Source: Acetobacteraceae bacterium
GTDB taxonomy: Bacteria; Pseudomonadota; Alphaproteobacteria; Acetobacterales; Acetobacteraceae
Assembly (NCBI GenBank): GCA_025356735.1
Contig: JANXRT010000218.1
Span: 1-5,273 of the forward strand
Length of the DNA stretch: 5,273 nucleotides
Direction of reading: 5' to 3'
Position numbers and translations under genes: made by a program. The notes under the pieces were generated by a model, which was not told the DNA's origin, searched no databases, and was given only the letters and a program-made list of their open reading frames with translations. The stretch's first letter is position 1; each line of letters opens with the position of its first letter. Positions 3,934-5,273 of this stretch are shown here, one piece after another.

Positions 3934-5273
3934 ATGACCGAAACCGAAGCGCCCGGGTACAATTTCAGCGAGGCCGAACCACGCTGGCAGCGGGCCTGGG
4001 CGGCGGCCGGCTGCTTTCACGTCGAGGATTTGCCGACCGACGGCCGCCCCAAATACTACGTGCTGGAGATGTTCCCGTACCCCAGCGGCAAGATCCACAT
4101 GGGCCACGTGCGCAACTACACGCTGGGCGACGTGGTCGCCCGCTATAAGCGCGCGACCGGCCATTCCGTGCTGCACCCGATGGGCTGGGACGCGTTCGGT
4201 CTGCCCGCCGAGAACGCGGCGCGGGAGCGTGGCATCCACCCGGCGACATGGACCTGGGACAACATCTCGACAATGCGCACCGAGTTGCAGCGCATCGGCC
4301 TGTCGATCGACTGGGCGCGGGAATTCGCGACCTGTGACCCGGCCTATTACGGCCATCAGCAGAAGCTTTTCCTGGAGTTCCTCGGCGCCGGCCTCGCCCT
4401 GCGCCGCGAGAGCTGGGTCAACTGGGATCCGGTCGATGGCACCGTGCTGGCCAACGAGCAGGTGATCGACGGCCGTGGCTGGCGGTCGGGTGCGCTTGTC
4501 GAGAAGAAGAAGCTGTCGCAGTGGTTCCTGCGCATCACCGAATATGCGCCGGAGCTGCTGGCGGCGCTGGACGAACTCGACCGCTGGCCCGAACGCGTGC
4601 GCACGATGCAGAAGAACTGGATCGGCCACAGCACCGGGGCGCAGCTGCATTTCGATCTGACCGCACCCGAGGCCGGGATCGACCGGGTCGAGGTCTATAC
4701 CACGCGTCCGGACACGCTGTTCGGCATGTCGTTCGTGGCGCTGGCGCCCGAGCATCCGCTGGCGGCCGCGACGGCGGCGCGCGACCCCGCCGCCGCCGCG
4801 TTCGTTGCCGAGTGCCGCAGCCAGGGCACCAGCGAGGCGGCGATCGAAACCGCCGAAAAGCGCGGGTTCGACACCGGTTTGCGGGTGGCGCACCCATTCC
4901 TGCCGAAAAAGACCTTTCCGGTCTGGATCGCCAACTTCGTCCTCATGGACTACGGCACCGGTGCGATCTTCGGCTGCCCGGCGCACGATCAGCGCGACAT
5001 CGAATTCGCCCGCAAATACGGTCTACCAGTAATGCCGGTGGTGCTGCCGCCCGATGCCGATCCGCAGAAGTTGGATTTCGGCCATGAGGCTTACGTCGGC
5101 CCGGGAGAAATCTTTAACTCGGATTTCCTGAACGGGCTCGACGTGGCGGCGGCCAAGGCGCGAGCGATCGCCGAATTGGAAAAACTCGGCGCCGGTCGGG
5201 GCGTGACCAACTGGCGACTGCGCGATTGGGGGGTCAGCCGGCAGCGCTACTGGGGCTGCCCGATCCCGGTGAT
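3934..5273 (+). CDS. leuS: Leucyl-tRNA synthetase, N-terminal half (runs off window)
   Basis: LeuS is the cytosolic class I enzyme that charges tRNA-Leu. The window holds 446 codons of an expected 850-880. Visible in order are YNFSEAEPRWQRAW at the start, YPSGKIHMGHVRNYT with the class I HIGH-type HMGH at residues 55-58, HPMGWDAFGLPAENAA, and WVNWDPVDGTVLANEQVIDG (161-180). The CP1 editing domain then shows TTRPDTLFG (256-264) and MDYGTGAIFGCPAHDQRD (338-355), with D352 matching the Asp that binds the misactivated amino acid's amino group in bacterial LeuRS. The last visible motif is WGVSRQRYWGCPIP (432-445), where the chain returns to the catalytic core. KMSKS, the anticodon-binding and C-terminal domains lie beyond the edge. 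The Cys residues that make the ZN-1 site in E. coli are absent (D165, R181, S185). ATG 3934 starts the conserved region, with no in-frame ATG in the codons just upstream. The gene is probably co-transcribed with the DUF3576 gene or controlled by the leader between them. Confidence 0.98.
   Translation, partial: MTETEAPGYNFSEAEPRWQRAWAAAGCFHVEDLPTDGRPKYYVLEMFPYPSGKIHMGHVRNYTLGDVVARYKRATGHSVLHPMGWDAFGLPAENAARERGIHPATWTWDNISTMRTELQRIGLSIDWAREFATCDPAYYGHQQKLFLEFLGAGLALRRESWVNWDPVDGTVLANEQVIDGRGWRSGALVEKKKLSQWFLRITEYAPELLAALDELDRWPERVRTMQKNWIGHSTGAQLHFDLTAPEAGIDRVEVYTTRPDTLFGMSFVALAPEHPLAAATAARDPAAAAFVAECRSQGTSEAAIETAEKRGFDTGLRVAHPFLPKKTFPVWIANFVLMDYGTGAIFGCPAHDQRDIEFARKYGLPVMPVVLPPDADPQKLDFGHEAYVGPGEIFNSDFLNGLDVAAAKARAIAELEKLGAGRGVTNWRLRDWGVSRQRYWGCPIPV

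Noticed and set aside
3889..4986. 365-codon minus-strand open frame opposite leuS
   Set aside because: Antisense frames of this length are common opposite GC-rich conserved genes, and leuS motifs cover the whole stretch on the plus strand.

Overview
The window is a GC-rich stretch, and its gene content points to an alphaproteobacterium. The YggS, DUF3576-lipoprotein and LeuS sequences, and a porin with an Ala-rich signal peptide, fit the Rhodospirillales and perhaps the Acetobacteraceae. This placement rests on remembered family features, not on a search. I find no mobile element, CRISPR array, tRNA or rRNA gene. Most of the window is an ordinary chromosomal neighbourhood.

Layout. (1) Bases 1-736, minus strand: a PLP-binding YggS/PLPHP-family protein, essentially complete but still open at the window edge. 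(2) Bases 735-1343, plus strand: a short ThiE/TenI-fold protein whose ATG overlaps the yggS ATG in a shared CATG, and whose catalytic motifs look eroded. (3) Bases 1344-1585: a 242-base intergenic region with a good sigma-70-like promoter, a pair of AAATG repeats one helical turn apart and a leader hairpin. (4) Bases 1586-3157: an outer-membrane porin with a signal peptide, followed by a strong intrinsic terminator. (5) Bases 3299-3844: a DUF3576 lipoprotein. (6) Bases 3845-3933: a leader with alternative hairpins. (7) From 3934 to the window end: the first half of leucyl-tRNA synthetase.

How the genes relate. YggS (B6 homeostasis) and the ThiE-like protein are both cofactor-related by family, but the sequence does not show that they work together. 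The porin is a self-contained transcription unit. The DUF3576 lipoprotein and leuS are co-directional and may be co-transcribed.

The item I would look at first is the DUF3576-leuS spacer. Three possible helices overlap in the 1:2, 2:3, 3:4 order of an attenuator, directly in front of an aminoacyl-tRNA synthetase gene. Next are the 13-residue tail after the porin's normal beta-signal, encoded by a perfect hairpin, and the overlapping divergent start codons. I did not find clear evidence of a wholly new multi-gene system.
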